This document shows positions 20,205-33,700 of a DNA stretch of 64,000 bases, piece by piece (within the stretch, counting starts at the first letter, position 1; each line of letters opens with the position of its first letter). This stretch comes from Argyresthia goedartella (taxonomy: Eukaryota; Arthropoda; Insecta; Lepidoptera; Argyresthiidae), in the NCBI GenBank assembly GCA_949825045.1, contig OX463814.1, forward strand, positions 31,700,383-31,764,382, written 5' to 3'. A program made the position numbers and the translations under genes. Below the pieces are notes generated by a model. It saw only the letters and a program-made list of their open reading frames with translations. It was not told where the DNA came from and did not search any database.

Positions 20205-20340
20205 ATAAAATTATTACAGCACTGTTAAACTAAATTAAATTTAAATGCAAGCGGAACTCACTCTATTAGATTGAATTGGTCCAGGCGGCAGCCGGTTAGA
20301 ATTTAATTTAATTTAACACTGTAATGTAATTATATTAATC
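20205..20340. repeat. Small palindromic element
   Basis: TTACAGCACTGTTAAACTAA near 20214 is the imperfect complement of TTTAATTTAACACTGTAATG near 20308, giving about 30-bp arms around a 60-bp loop. Probably a short MITE. Confidence 0.5.
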
Positions 20341-21023
20341 GGATCGAAAATTACGAGTTATTTGCTTCTTTTTCGCAGTCGGGTTTTTAAGTTTTTATAA
20401 TTAAATGATTAAATTTACTTTTTCGTTTTCGTTGAACATTACGAAAAATCTGTAAATGCTTGATTTAAAACTATGATGTATTATTATAGCTTGTATAAGA
20501 TAAGTAAATATTTCCGCACTCGCCTTATAATGCCCTTTATTTTGATAACCCACTCGAGAGTCTTGAAAAAGGCCACAAGAGTTCCATTAATGTAACCCGT
20601 AGGCTGCCCCACCATGTTTGCCTCATAGAAAAATTAAGTTTGCCGCATATTAAAGAGTATAATATACGCCATTTTTTAAGTTTATGTACTTATTGACAGT
20701 TATCGAAATCGGTTGAGCCGCTGAGTAGTTACGAGAGCACACAGGAAACGACATACATACATAGATACACATATTCAAAACGTTTAAACACATAACCCTC
20801 CTCTTTTTCGTTTCGCTGCAGTCGGCTGAAAAAGGGGGTGGATAGAACAAAATGGAGATCCTTGGTCAAGCCCCGTTCCAAAAACTATGGCAGTCTCGAT
20901 CCTCAGCCATGAGGAAACGACTAAAAAGAAAGTATTTTGTGTTATAAACCATTTATAAACATACATACTTGTGACATCACAGAACAAAACAATAAATATA
21001 AGGACAGCAATACAGGGTATAAC

Positions 21024-21204
21024 ATAATAATACCTTGGACACTATTTTCACCCATTGATCTAGCCCCAAACTAGGATTCTCTGTATCTTGGGTACTAGAC
21101 ATCGATACACATACTTATATAGATAAATATTATACTTAGATAGAAAAACAACCATGACTAGGGTACAAACATCCGTTCTCATCAAACAAATATTTGCCCC
21201 CACC
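21024..21204 (-). mobile_element. tRNA-derived SINE, family B, head truncated
   Basis: Matches 45915-46110 closely (CCTTGGACACTAT, GATCTAGCCCCAAACTAGG, ACATCCGTTCT). It breaks off at CCCACCGGGAC, inside the B-box region, where reverse-transcriptase coding DNA begins. Confidence 0.7.
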
Positions 21205-21660
21205 GGGACATTGGAACAGGTCCACCTCGGTTCTCTCTGTTATATCATTAAAGAGAGCGGGAGCCCTCATCACAGGTGCCTCCCGCAGCATCCCCGTCCT
21301 CGCCAGCGGGATGTAGAACAACTTGTGGTTCCTTGCTCGGAGGTAGTTTTTAGGCACATACAGTCCCAACCGCGCAAACACTTCGAGCATTCCTCGGAAA
21401 ACCTTAAATACATAAGTAGAAAGTGCGAGGCCTCTCCTCACCCCCAGCTGATTGTAACCAAATATGCCCAACACGAACAGCGTTGGATACAAAAGCGGAA
21501 AGAAAGGATAGACCCCGTACCGCTTCCGATATAAGTACCTAACAAACCGGTTTTGCACTTTCTCCACCATGACGCTAAATTTGGTTCATGTGGGTGCCAG
21601 ATAATCGCACTACTTTCCTGTTGCTTATATCTGACCAAAGCATGGATAGGGCACTTACAG
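21205..21660 (-). pseudogene. 3' fragment of a non-LTR retrotransposon ORF2
   Basis: Two - strand frames give SAIIWHPHEPN (21638 frame) and then MVEKVQNRFVRYLYRKRYGV from 21570, the typical end region of non-LTR reverse transcriptases (IWHP...VQ..F.R.LY). A frameshift near 21575 separates them. The last residues of the longer frame come from the adjoining SINE, so about 120 residues are genuine. Confidence 0.7.
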
Positions 21661-21775
21661 CTTCAATGCTCCTAGTAGAAGAATAAAAAACAAAATTTCT
21701 GACAATCGCTTTCGTACGATACTCAGCTCAACACGGCGTTATTGGACTACATTTACATTTACTTACCAATTACAG

Positions 21776-24700
21776 ACGGATAGACCGCAGCAACTCTCTG
21801 GTAGAGAGCAGCAGCGGCCTCGGCCCGCTCAGCCCCGGCGCGTCCACCATCAGCGCGCTCGGAGCCCTGCAGCCCGACCTCTACACCAAGCGGGAGGCGC
21901 CCCTCGTCATTGCCATGGAAGGTGACTTACTTTAATTACAAACATGCGGCATTGGCACTAAGCTCACGCCGTTTTTGTGTGTCATGTCACCAAAAGGCAG
22001 CGATGCTTCCAATTGTTCCCCTGCGCCCCAGAAGGGGACAGGCGGACAGCAATAACTGGCCGGTCAGCTGCGAGTTACAAGAGCTCCATAAATACAGACT
22101 GCTCCCCCGCGTTTGCGTCACAGTAAAATGAAGCTGGAATGAGGTTTTGCGGATTTGGGATATGGTGACCTAATTTAAACTGGCTCTGTGGCAAGCCTTT
22201 TTGATGTGAACCAAGCATTTTTGATGACCCTATAGATGACTGGGGCCGAAGGCATTGGCCTTTCGCTACGAAATATGCTAGAGCCATTTCACTCCTCGAT
22301 AGGGTCGAACACGGGACTTCAGACTCGTGAGGTAGTGTTCCGACGTTCGTCAAGGTTGACATGATGACGCAATTTGTAAGGGTGAGTCTTTAGCTCTGAA
22401 GTATTCTTAACCATTTCCTTTCTGGGTTTCAGGCACAGGGCCTTCGCTGGGAAGATTGCATCTACGCTTGAAGTATGACTTCGATAGATCCGATTTGGAA
22501 GTTCATCTTATTGAAGGTTTGTAAGTTTTAAGTTTACATTACTTACGGAGGGTAAGTTCCTCTCTTTCGCGTCTGTATTGCAAAATATACGGTGCAAATG
22601 CGGTAATACAGTGGTAGAGAGACATTGATCCCACAGAAAAACAAACCAGACATACCTGTACTCTGACCGTCCGCTTCCTGATTCAGGTGGTTGACGTCAT
22701 CATCAGAAAAAACCCAAGTTAATCCATTTTGCTGAGTTGAGCGGGACGCTGAGGGTCAGACCTCATGTTTAGACTCATCATCATCATCATAAGACCAATA
22801 ACAAAATGATTTCAGCAGCGCCCAATATAAATCTGCACTCGTGGCTATACAAGTCCGACTCTGGAGCGGCAGACACGGCCGCGCGTGGCACACGTGTTGT
22901 GTCGCTGCTGGTAGTGCGTGCGGTCTTGGTGGTAGAATATGCCGTTGTGCCATTTTTGCAGCTAGTTGTATGTTTGTTTAGACTATGCTCCATTCAACCA
23001 CTCACAAGGAAACTGTTTCCACATCCAGCCCACGACCTCGCCGGCTTTGAAGCAGGCGGGTTCAACGACCCCTACGTGCGCGTCGCTCTGTTGCCGGAAG
23101 TGGACACGCGCGTGCGGCAAACCCAGGTCCACAGGTAAGGGAGCCGGCCGATCACCATAGAAGAAACATATATTATTATTTTTCATTTGCATTAATATCG
23201 TCACCTATGGTTTAATATTACGGGGTTGCGGAACCATTTATACGATCTTAAATAGTAATTCGGCCGACCTGCCCCTTTAACAAAAGCAAAGAATATTGCA
23301 ACCGACCAACCTCCCCTACCTACACGTGAGCTTATCACTTTGACCCTCGATCCCTGAAGACACCAAATTATTGTCCAAGAATCAGCACAGAACTAGGCTG
23401 CGGATGACGTAGATCGGTGTTTTTCAGTGGTGACGTCATGATGATAATTTATTGGTTCTTTTCCAGGAACCAGGCCAACCCCTTCTTCGACCAACACTTT
23501 AAGTTCCCGGTGTCACATGACGACCTCGGCGATAAGACGCTGCTGCTGCAGGTGTTCGATTATGACAGGTACCAAACGCTTTTTAGCAGTTATATTTTAT
23601 TTATGGGAAATATTAAACTGCACATCAAAAATACTGATTGGCACAGCAAATATCAGGGCAAAAAGCTGAGGTAGCTTAGGTGAAGGGTGAAGGGGGTGAG
23701 CGAAGCGAAGCCCCCTTTATCCTTCGTGTCAGTGGCTCACGCGCGCTTGCGGTGGCAGGACGTTCGATATCGGTCCCTTTCTCTTCGCGCGGTTAGCTGT
23801 TATTTTGATAATTGCTATGCGCTTTATACCTACTGGCTATGGATAGCGTTGTTGCACAGTTGTCGGGCGACGCTCGAGATAGTGAAGTAAACAACTCATT
23901 AGAGGTGGCAATGGAGACTAACATAAGAAGTACGATAACATCTAAACGGTGTGAGATGCAGTCGAATGAAGAATTGCACAATAGTGAGGGTAGGAAAAGA
24001 AGTAGACCCGTGGATGATGAAGAAATATGGAATGAGGTAGGGAGGAAAGGAAAAGTTTTGGTGCGAAGTATTACACACAGTGGGTCTGAGAGAATACCGG
24101 AGGAGCAAATTGAAGTAAGCATGATATCCAGAAAGGAAAAATTACCTAAGCAGATTGGGCTGGCTCGCATTTTGAAGAACGAAAACATTGTAGATGTCCT
24201 GCAAATTAAATATGTGAATGCTTACAAAATATTGTTCAAGTTTCATAAAGAGGAAAGTGCGGATAGATTAATCAGGTGTAAGTTTTTCATCGAAAAGGAA
24301 TATAGATGTCAAAAGACATTCGAGGTTGGAGTTTCCTATGGAATCATAAAAGACATAGACCTGGAACTGAGTGAGGAGGACCTCCGACAAGATTTGAATA
24401 GCGAGACCCCCATCATAGGCATTAAGCGGCTACAAAAGCGCAAAAAAGACTTCGAAGGCTTTGAGGACAGTGAGAGCGTCAGACTATGCTTCAAGGGACC
24501 AACCCTTCCTTCCTACGTTTACACTTATGGAACCCGGGTAAAAGTAGAACCTTACGTCTTCTCCGTCACACAGTGCTCAAACTGTTGGAGATTCGGACAT
24601 AATCACAAAACATGTTCGAACAAAACTACCTGTCCGAAATGTGGTAAATATCATCCCAATTGTGAAAACACGATCTTTAAATGTGTAAACTGCTCTGGCC

Positions 24701-27700
24701 AACATATGGCACTGGCGAAACAATGCCCTGTCTATGTAAAAGAAAGGAAGGTCCGAGAGGTGATGGCTGTAAACAATTGCACCTATAAAAAGGCACTAAC
24801 TTTGTACGTTCCGCCTGTGTCGCAACATACGAGACCATTGAATAAACCGGCTGGAATAAATCCAATTGTTCATGAATTTATTGAACAATCAGACTGCAGC
24901 GAACCTTTAGACAGAGCAAGTACCTACGCAGCTGCCGTACAAAATGAGCACACGACCTCCCCAAAGTCTACTATTCTGGCGCCTAGACCTGCTAAGAAGA
25001 ACCGAAAAAGAAGGAAAAGTATACGATTAGTGGAAGAAAGTTCATCTGAATATGATAGCGACAAACTTCACGAACAGAAAAATACAGAGGACATGCATAA
25101 AAATGGAGAATTTAAGAAGTTTGACGTGGCACAATTAATACAGAAAGTTAAGGATGTTGTGTTTATGAAGAAAATATCTTTTGAAGAGAAAATTAAATCA
25201 TGTGGGAAGTTGCTGTTCGACTGGTTAATTAGTTCTATCGTGGATTGTCTATCTGACTGGCCTGTTTTGAAATCTTTCATTCAAAATGATTGATCAACTC
25301 CACCATGCATTTAATATCATACAATGGAATTGCCAAAGTGTCCGGCCTAAGCTAACAGAACTGGAACAATTAATGTCTCAGGAAAAGGTGCACATAGCTA
25401 TTTTGAGTGAAACTTGGCTTGAACCAGAATGTGCAATAAGGGTAAGTGGTTATAATGTGCTGCGGCAGGATCGTGATGATGGATACGGCGGGGTAGCTAT
25501 TATTCTCCACGCTACCATTAAGTTTCAAATGTCACAGTTAAGTATTTCCAATGCTGGTATTCAGATCCTACATGTTAAAATTCTGAATTGCTCAAACATA
25601 GAAAACATTATATCAGTGTACTGTCCTTCATCCGTCCATACATCACCTAATGACTGGGATGCGATTTTTGACTTGTGCCAGAACAAAGCTCTGATAGCTG
25701 GCGATTTTAACGGACACCATTCCAACTGGTCCTACAAGACTGACTCTAGAGGTAATCAGCTCTTTGAGGCTATCCTAGATAAAAATTATGTTACCCTAAA
25801 TGACGGCTCTCCTACTAGAATAAAGTTGGTTAATGGCAGACTACAGAAATCATCGCCTGATATCACTTTAGTTTCAAACGATGTAGCACTGAAATTTGTA
25901 TGGAAAGTAACCAACGAAAACCTGGGAAGCGACCATCTTGTCATTAAGATAACTACGGACACTATCCCATCGCCAATCGTCACCAGGAGAAGAAACTTTA
26001 AAAGAGCAGATTGGAAGGAGTACACCAATACACTTCATGATGGATTCTCTGACATGTCTTCAGCGGATATACCTCAGACAGCATACAATATGTTCATTGA
26101 CATTATGAACTCAGCTGCAGACTCTCATATCCCGATTATCAAGGTCTGCCAGGATCCTTTACATCTGCGGAAGTTTACTCCTAAACCGTATTGGAATGTG
26201 GATATCTCTCGTGCAGTTGCGAAACGAAGACTGGCTTTAGTTATGTTCAGAAAAAATCCTACGCCGCATAATCTTAGCGTATTGCAGGGAAAAGTTTCAG
26301 CTGCTCAGAGAACTATGAGACAAGCCAAACAAAAAACCTGGCGTGAATTCTGCAGCACTATCGATGAAACTACATCAGCAAGCGAAATGTGGCGTCGTAT
26401 GAGATGGATGAAAGGTTACCGTCAATCAAGAACATATATCAATGAAGAGAAAGCTAAAAAACTGCTACGTAACTTGACACCAGATTTTGTTTCTCCAAGT
26501 AACCCGATGTTTACATCCAATAATCCATGTCTCATGCAAGGTATTTCGGTATATGAATTAGATCGTGCCATTAAAACGAAAGATACGGCCCCAGGAGATG
26601 ATGGCATCTCCTTTTCCATGCTAAAACATCTTCCTGCTATTGGTAAGCGTTTTTTAGTTGACATCTATAATAGGTTCCTGGCTGAGGGATTTGTACCTTC
26701 TCAGTGGAGAAAAACTAAAATTGTTCCCATACCTAAAGCGAGCTGTGATACCCAATCTTCTTCTGAAGTAAGACCTATAGCATTAATGTCGTGCCCATGC
26801 AAAGTTTTCCATACTATACTTAAACATAGATTGGAATGGTATTTAGAAAAGAACAACGTTTTTTCAGAAAATACTGTAGGTTTTAGAAAGTCTCGATCAT
26901 GTATGGATAGTTTAACTCAACTGGTGTCACAAATTCAATTGGGATATGGTAGCAATTTGATAACCTTAGGCTGTTTCGTAGATATAAGTAACGCATACAA
27001 TAATGTTGATATAACTGTTTTGTTAAACACTTTGGATGATATTGGAGCAGGAGATAAGATCTGTAATTATCTTTGGCAATTCTTAAACTGTAGAGAACTT
27101 AATGTAAAATATTCAGACGCTTTCACCCTAGTCAGAACAACGGGTCGGGGCCTCGCACAGGGTGATCCTCTTTCTCCAATATTATTTAACGTCGCAACTA
27201 TGCATATTTGTCGTGATATAGCTAACGTTTATATTTCGCAATATGCCGATGATTTTGTCCTTTACGGTACATACAAATCGATAAATGAGGGATGTTTGGA
27301 TTTGCAGTCGGCATTGGACATGTTCTGCAGATTTGTTGGGATGCTTGGGTTGGAGGTTTCTGAGAGAAAAACTAAAGTATGCTTGTTTAGAAGGGGATGC
27401 AACAGACATGACGTTAATATCCATCTCAAAGGCACTCGATTGCAATTGGTAGACTGTGTGAAATATTTAGGTATGTGGTTCGACAGGTCCTTAAAATGGG
27501 GAAAGCACATTAATGAAATCACCCAGAAAACGCTTAAATTTTTAAATGTGCTTAAAGTATTGGCTGGTTCTGATTGGGGTTTGCATCCCAAACATTTACG
27601 AAGACTGTATATTTCGGTTATACGAAGTCGATTGGACTACGGAAGCTTCCTTTATGACAATAGTGTTAAAAGCCATTTGTACAAAGTCGAAAAAGTTCAA

Positions 27701-30700
27701 AGCCAAGCTATGCGCGTTGTTGGTGGTTTCATTAAAAGTACTCCAATCCATGTGATGGAAAATGAATTGTGTTTACATCCACTCCATCTGCGCAGACGGT
27801 ATCTAGGGGGAAAGTTCTGGCTAAGAAGTAGGGCTCTAGAACATAACAACAATGTAGTACTACTTGATCAACTTACTCATCAATGTAATAGACCGGGTTA
27901 TTGGAGTCGCAAAAAAAAGCCACTACTTACAGAAATACATGAAATGTTAAAAACATGTGCTATCCACTCAACTGAAACTCTAAAAATGTTTTCCTTAGAT
28001 ACATGGGTCCAAAATATAAATATTACAAAACATTTGTCGTGTTTCATAGAGGGAGTTACGGAAGCTAAAAGTGTATTAGGTGCCAATCATTTAAAGGAAA
28101 AATGCCATCAGATACTTAATAACTAATATTGTGACTTTTATAAAATATATACAGATGGATCTAAGGAAAAGAGCGCCATCGGTGCGGCATTGTTTGATCC
28201 CCAGACACAAACTAAAATCAAATTTAAAATTGAGACTGATGTTTCGATTATGTACACTGAGTTATTTGCTCTATCTGAAGCCCTATCGTACATAATGACC
28301 ATTAATTGTCAAAACTTTGTGATATTGACGGATTCCAGAAGTGCACTTCAGCATGTGGCTCGTTGCACCTCGAGCTTTCGAGGAGTACCGATAGCTTACA
28401 CTATTCTGGATTCCATTCGCCAACTAGAAATATTAAATAAAAATGTTATTATGCAATGGATACCATCTCACGTGGGGCTGCGCGGTAACGAGGAGGCGGA
28501 TCGCTTGGCGAGGGAAGCCGTGTCGGACGGAATTCCTCAAAGTGTGCTGCCATTTTATACAGATGTGATACCAACTTTTAAACAGAACATCTTCACAAGT
28601 TGGACTGAATACTTCAACAGCATCTCCTTACATAAAGGGATTTGGTATAAAACTATTCAATCAGAGCCTTTTCGTTACCCGTGGTTTGAGTCTTTAAATT
28701 TAGATAGAGGTTCACTTGTGACTGCATTTAGAATTCGATCCGGCCACATTCCACTTAACAAATTCGCGTTTTTGATGAAAAAAGTGGTATCTCCAAAATG
28801 CGCAGAATGTGGGATAATTGAAGACGTATATCATATTTTGGTGGAATGTGTTCGAAACGAAGCCGCAAGAAGTGCAATTTATGATAAACATATTTTTAGT
28901 TCCGTAGGAGGCTGTAATTCTATTTTAGCATTTCCTTACTCAAACGAGGCCAAAGCTTTGTATAAATTAGTTAAGGTTGGCTTACAAGCTAGGCTATGAT
29001 TAGTATTAAGATGTATTAAGATTAGTATTGTAGCATTACAGGACGGCATGGTCGCTTCATTTTGTGTACCAAGTCCTTTAATAAAGATTAAAAAAAAAAA
29101 AAAAAAAAATCCTTCGTGTTCGGTTGAACATGTAACAACAAAAAATACTTAAAACATAAACTTAAGTACACATAATAGTAGTTTATGTGACTGCTGCATA
29201 ATGGAGGGCATTAAAACTCGAGAGTTTTAGTGCCTAATTATGTACAGTTACATACACTAGTTTATCTACACACATATCATAAGCTCTCTTTGATGTGTTC
29301 AGGAACCGCATGTTTGACCGGCATTTTGGTTCTGCAATTGTTTAGCTTGTTCTTTAGTACCAACTTCACGCAGGCGGGCGTCGGCGTTCGAAATTTGAAT
29401 GTCAGTACCAACTTCACAGACAAACTAGGGACGGCACGCGGGTGGGCGTCGGCGTTCGAAATTTGAATGTCATAATATGTAGAAAAACTACACATAATGA
29501 CCATTATGTGTAGTTTTCCAGATACGAAACGAGTTTTTACCAAGTAGTTTAACATAATGCTGATCGTAACGTGCTGTTTTTGAACGCAGTAAAAAGGGTT
29601 TATGATACGTGTGTAGAAAAAATATTTAAAACATAAAAAGTGTTTTTGCTGATCCTTTTTTGCTGTGCAGATCAGTATTTTTGATGTGCGATTAAATAAT
29701 AGCTGTTGGGTACTCTAAGATTTGTTGATATTTATTACACGGCGCGCGCTGGTGCTCAGCCAAGACTGACTCTATGTCTGTATGTAGCGGGGGTGTGAGC
29801 GCGGGGTGCACACACTTAATTTCATCTTCTTTCGATAAATGTCGTTAAAGGTGGATTTGGATCAGGGAAGGAGTAGTAGGTTCCCTAACACAGCCTATAT
29901 TTATTACCTACCTAGAAAAGACATTTTCAGACATCATTCGCTAGATTCATCATATTATCAACATAGACATCATTTTCTTTTTAGCAGACATCAGACATCA
30001 GACATCATTCGCTATAGACACTGTGCGAATATGCCTACATTCCACCCATTCCGCAGTGTTCATAACATCCCGTGAGATAGTGTTCCTACTACCACTTTTA
30101 AGGTGACCACTTACTTGTTCACCACTTGACGCCGACCGTGAATTCAGTCTGGACGAAGAACAATGTCCCGAGATCGGTCCAAATAGAAAACTTTATGGAG
30201 AGCATGCTGAGAGGTAACAGGAAGTGCAGATATCGCAGTTTCTTGTTGGCGTGTGACCGAACTGTCACCTATCTCACTCTCGCAACTGTATGCATCTCTC
30301 TCGTACCTGTCGATGCGCCGCTACCCCCTCCAGGCGGCATTCAGACGCCAACAAAATCTGTGTCAGGTGTTATGTCATGCTGATGACTTTTCTGGTCCCC
30401 AGATTCTCTCGCAACGAAGTGATGGGTTCCGCGAAAGTCCCCCTCTCGAAGGTGGAAGTGGCGGGCGGAGCCGAAGTGTGGGCCGAGCTCTCCCGAGAGC
30501 GACGTCCACCGGAGGAGCTGCAGGAACTCTTGTTATCTCTCTCTTACCTACCCTCGGCGGAAAGGCTGACTGTTGTGGTGTTGAAAGCCAGGAATCTTCT
30601 GCCGCCGCAGGAAGGGAAAGATGCTTTGGGTAAGTTGTGGCTATTTCTGAATGCTTCCAACTTGCTCCGCTTCGTCACCTTGAACATGATTAAGTAATCA

Positions 30701-33700
30701 CCTAGTTATCAGAGATTAAGTATTTAATCTAACAGTTCTACTCTTGTCCACTATAACGGACATTCATTCAACAGATCTCATATTGGCAAAAAATATCAAT
30801 AATATTGAAAATAAGTAGCAACAATTCCGGAACTTTCTTCTAATCACCTATCTACCTGTTTTATTTTCGTGTCAAGTTAACTTTGGAACGAAAGTTACCG
30901 GTACCTATAAAATATAAATATAATATTATACCGTTCAAACATAAATAATAATACGTTGTTGAAATTGCCATTTGAGCAATTTAAAAACCATGTTAAAGGG
31001 AATTTGTCGAAAAAGGGATATTACAATGTTCAAGATTGCTTGAATGACGGAACTGTATGGGGTTAATTTGGCTCAACACAGACCTTGCTGTTAATAATTT
31101 TGTAATTATTTACTCCTGCTCATTAATTGTGATTATGACATAAGTATATATTTTTTGTATTAGTTAAGCATAAGCAATTTTTAAAAGAGATCTAAAAATC
31201 AATCTGTGGGTGTTTCTACGCCCTTCTTCTCCCACAGTGGTCCAATGTAGAGAAGTGGCTAAAAATTATGATTGCTAAGTAAGTATATGTAAATATCTAC
31301 AGTAATAAAGACATTTGGAATTTTGGAATTTTGAATTTTTTTGGTTCCTCGCGTTATGCGTGTTCACTTCAGAAGATATTATTGGCGTTGCCATCACAAG
31401 CCTCACTCTCCTCCTTTTGAAATTCAGAAATCAACTACGACGAGACGATAAGGCAACCAACCCAATTACTCATGAATGCATACCAACACAAATAAAGTTG
31501 GGCAGGAGGGGCAACATTATATTAAGAATTAATGATACAATCAAAAGATCACTGAGGTCATTTATTTACTTATCGTTTGGTCGCTAGCGTCTTGTCACTA
31601 TTCACAAAGGCGGCAGCGGACTCTAAAGAGAGTTGAGTTGAGTTTGTTGTTAATATGAATTTATCTTCCCCCAGATGTGTATGTGAAGGTATACCTGCTG
31701 ATCAACGGTAAGCGCGTGAAAAAGAAGAAGAGCAACCGGAAGGAAATCAACAACCCTGTGTGGAACGAGGCGTTGTCCTTCAGCCTGCCTTCCGCCAATC
31801 TGCAGGAGGCTTCCATTGAGGTAGGCACCTACTTCGCCCTTCGACTGGAATCTCTGGTTCTAGACGCAAACCTGGCTATAGCAAGAATTAGGTCAACTTA
31901 ACCAGCCATGATGACAGAGGGGCCAGGTGACCTGGAAATATACCTACACTATACAGGGGTAGGACCTAAGCGCGCGTGTTGTGTCGGTTTATCGGGAGAT
32001 GATGAGGTTATACTCCTCTCTTCTATCCCCACTTATGTACTTGACAAAGACTACTTAAGCCTGATATGTATCTGTGCTGATACTTCCGCGGGTCAGGAAC
32101 AACTCCAGCCGCATAATTATACCAGATATTTCATTCCCCATTACGGTGATTCGTACGTCAGGAAGAAAATCGATAATTTGATATAAATAATCGTTTTTTT
32201 TTATTTATATAATGCTTATTTCAATTATGATACCTACATTGAGGGGATAACAGGGAAATACAAATGTTTTATTTTTATTTTCTTAAAGTGTCATTTAACC
32301 TTGGGTCTGACCACTTATCGAGTCTTCAGTATGAGTTTGGCTTTATAAATGAAAGTCACGTTATAGTTGATTATATGCGTATTATTTTTTTATTGAATAA
32401 ATTATAGTCTAAAATAATTGTGAATCATTTTAAGACAGCGATTGTTGTAATACTTATTGTACCAATTAACTTAATTGTACTTTTTATAAAATTTAATAAA
32501 AAATAAGTACCTATTTCATGCACTAATACGAATATTAATTTAGTAACTAAATACATAAATCAGTCTCTATTGCAGAACAAGTTAGTTGCATTAAATTTAA
32601 TTTAAAATAATATTCTTATTAAAATCATTTACAAAAATAAAGATATAATTTTATCAATAAATTATAACAATCTTAATATTTTAATCTTCAATATTTTAAG
32701 AGGACGATACTTTTCATGCCGTCGATACAAACCACTTTTTAGACGTAATTTATGATATAATATTCGGGTCGAGCTGTCCCTGACCCAACACCGGTAAGCC
32801 AGTAGCCCCGGCAAAGAATAAAATTATTTACAGGCACATATATGTACATTGCTTCTGGCCCCACACTAAGATATTTACCCTGTGTCGTGAGAACTAGAAA
32901 CAGCGACGTCACACACATCTAAACATGCAAGACCTGGGGTCCTTTTTCTCTCCTAGCCAGGATTCGACCCGGGACCTCTCGCATGGGAGGCAGAGCCTCT
33001 AACTGCAATGCCACAGAGGTCGTCAAACGTCAATTGTGTGGCGAGAGGCAAACCAACCTCACGCAAGCTAACACATTCGCTCCGGTGACAAGTGTGGGCT
33101 GAACCTTTACAAGCATGCAAACCTAGCAGTTATACGCCTCACGTCACGTGCAGTTCGCGCCAGGTGTCTTTGCCTCTGAGCGAGCAGTCACCTCTCACTC
33201 ACCATCCCTTACCCTCGCTCAGAGCCAAAGAAATCGGCGCGGACTGTATCTATCTAAGAGCTCCATGGTCTAGTGGGTTTTACGCAGGTGTAGGTGTGAA
33301 TTCCGGTGTTGACCACGTACCAATGTTTTGAGTAATTTATCTTACGTACCTACATTATACGGCGACCAGGACCCATCCGCACAACAGAAACGCAGCATAA
33401 ACATTCGTGCGAGGTATCAACATTTGGCCTAGACGGGTACTGGATGGGTGTCCGTTTCGGGTGCTTCCGTGTTTCGGATGACACGTTAAGCTATAGGTCC
33501 CGGCTATTGTTGTTACTCGGTGGTAGTAGTTGTAAAGCTGTGTCATAGGCTCAGCTCCCTTCTCACTGACTATCTTGCAAACACCTCTGCCCTCACAGAC
33601 CAGCATTATGTTTCCCGTAAAGGACGCTCCACCACCCAGCTAGCAAGAGAGGTAGTGCGGAGAATGCTGGATGTTCGTGAGCGTCACCAGGCCGTCTATG

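Larger units (their letters stand above)
18780..21020. other. Gene-poor stretch upstream of Syt12
   Basis: Mostly unrecognised. It contains a 73-codon open stretch with a membrane-like segment (19322-19540), a small palindromic repeat (20205-20340), and a decayed repeat near 20700-20860. An upstream Syt12 exon could be hidden here, but I could not identify one. Confidence 0.4.
23719..29119 (+). mobile_element. I-type non-LTR retrotransposon with 11-bp target duplication, in Syt12 intron
   Basis: ATCCTTCGTGT at 23719-23729 recurs at 29109-29119. The element itself is 23730 to about 29109: 5' end CAGTGG, ORF1, ORF2 with endonuclease, RT and RNase H, AATAAA at 29080, then a run of about 20 A. 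Full length with a clean duplication, so a recent insertion. It lies in the sense orientation of Syt12, in the intron between exons ending 23568 and starting 30403. RNase H and the three-knuckle ORF1 point to the I group (inference). Confidence 0.93.

Noticed and set aside
30253..30697. Two overlapping + strand frames of about 130 codons
   Set aside because: They read through the Syt12 exon 30403-30629 in or out of frame and into the intron; only the spliced exon is supported.
31908..32186. 92-codon + strand frame in the Syt12 intron
   Set aside because: No motif, no matching splice signals, no conserved look.
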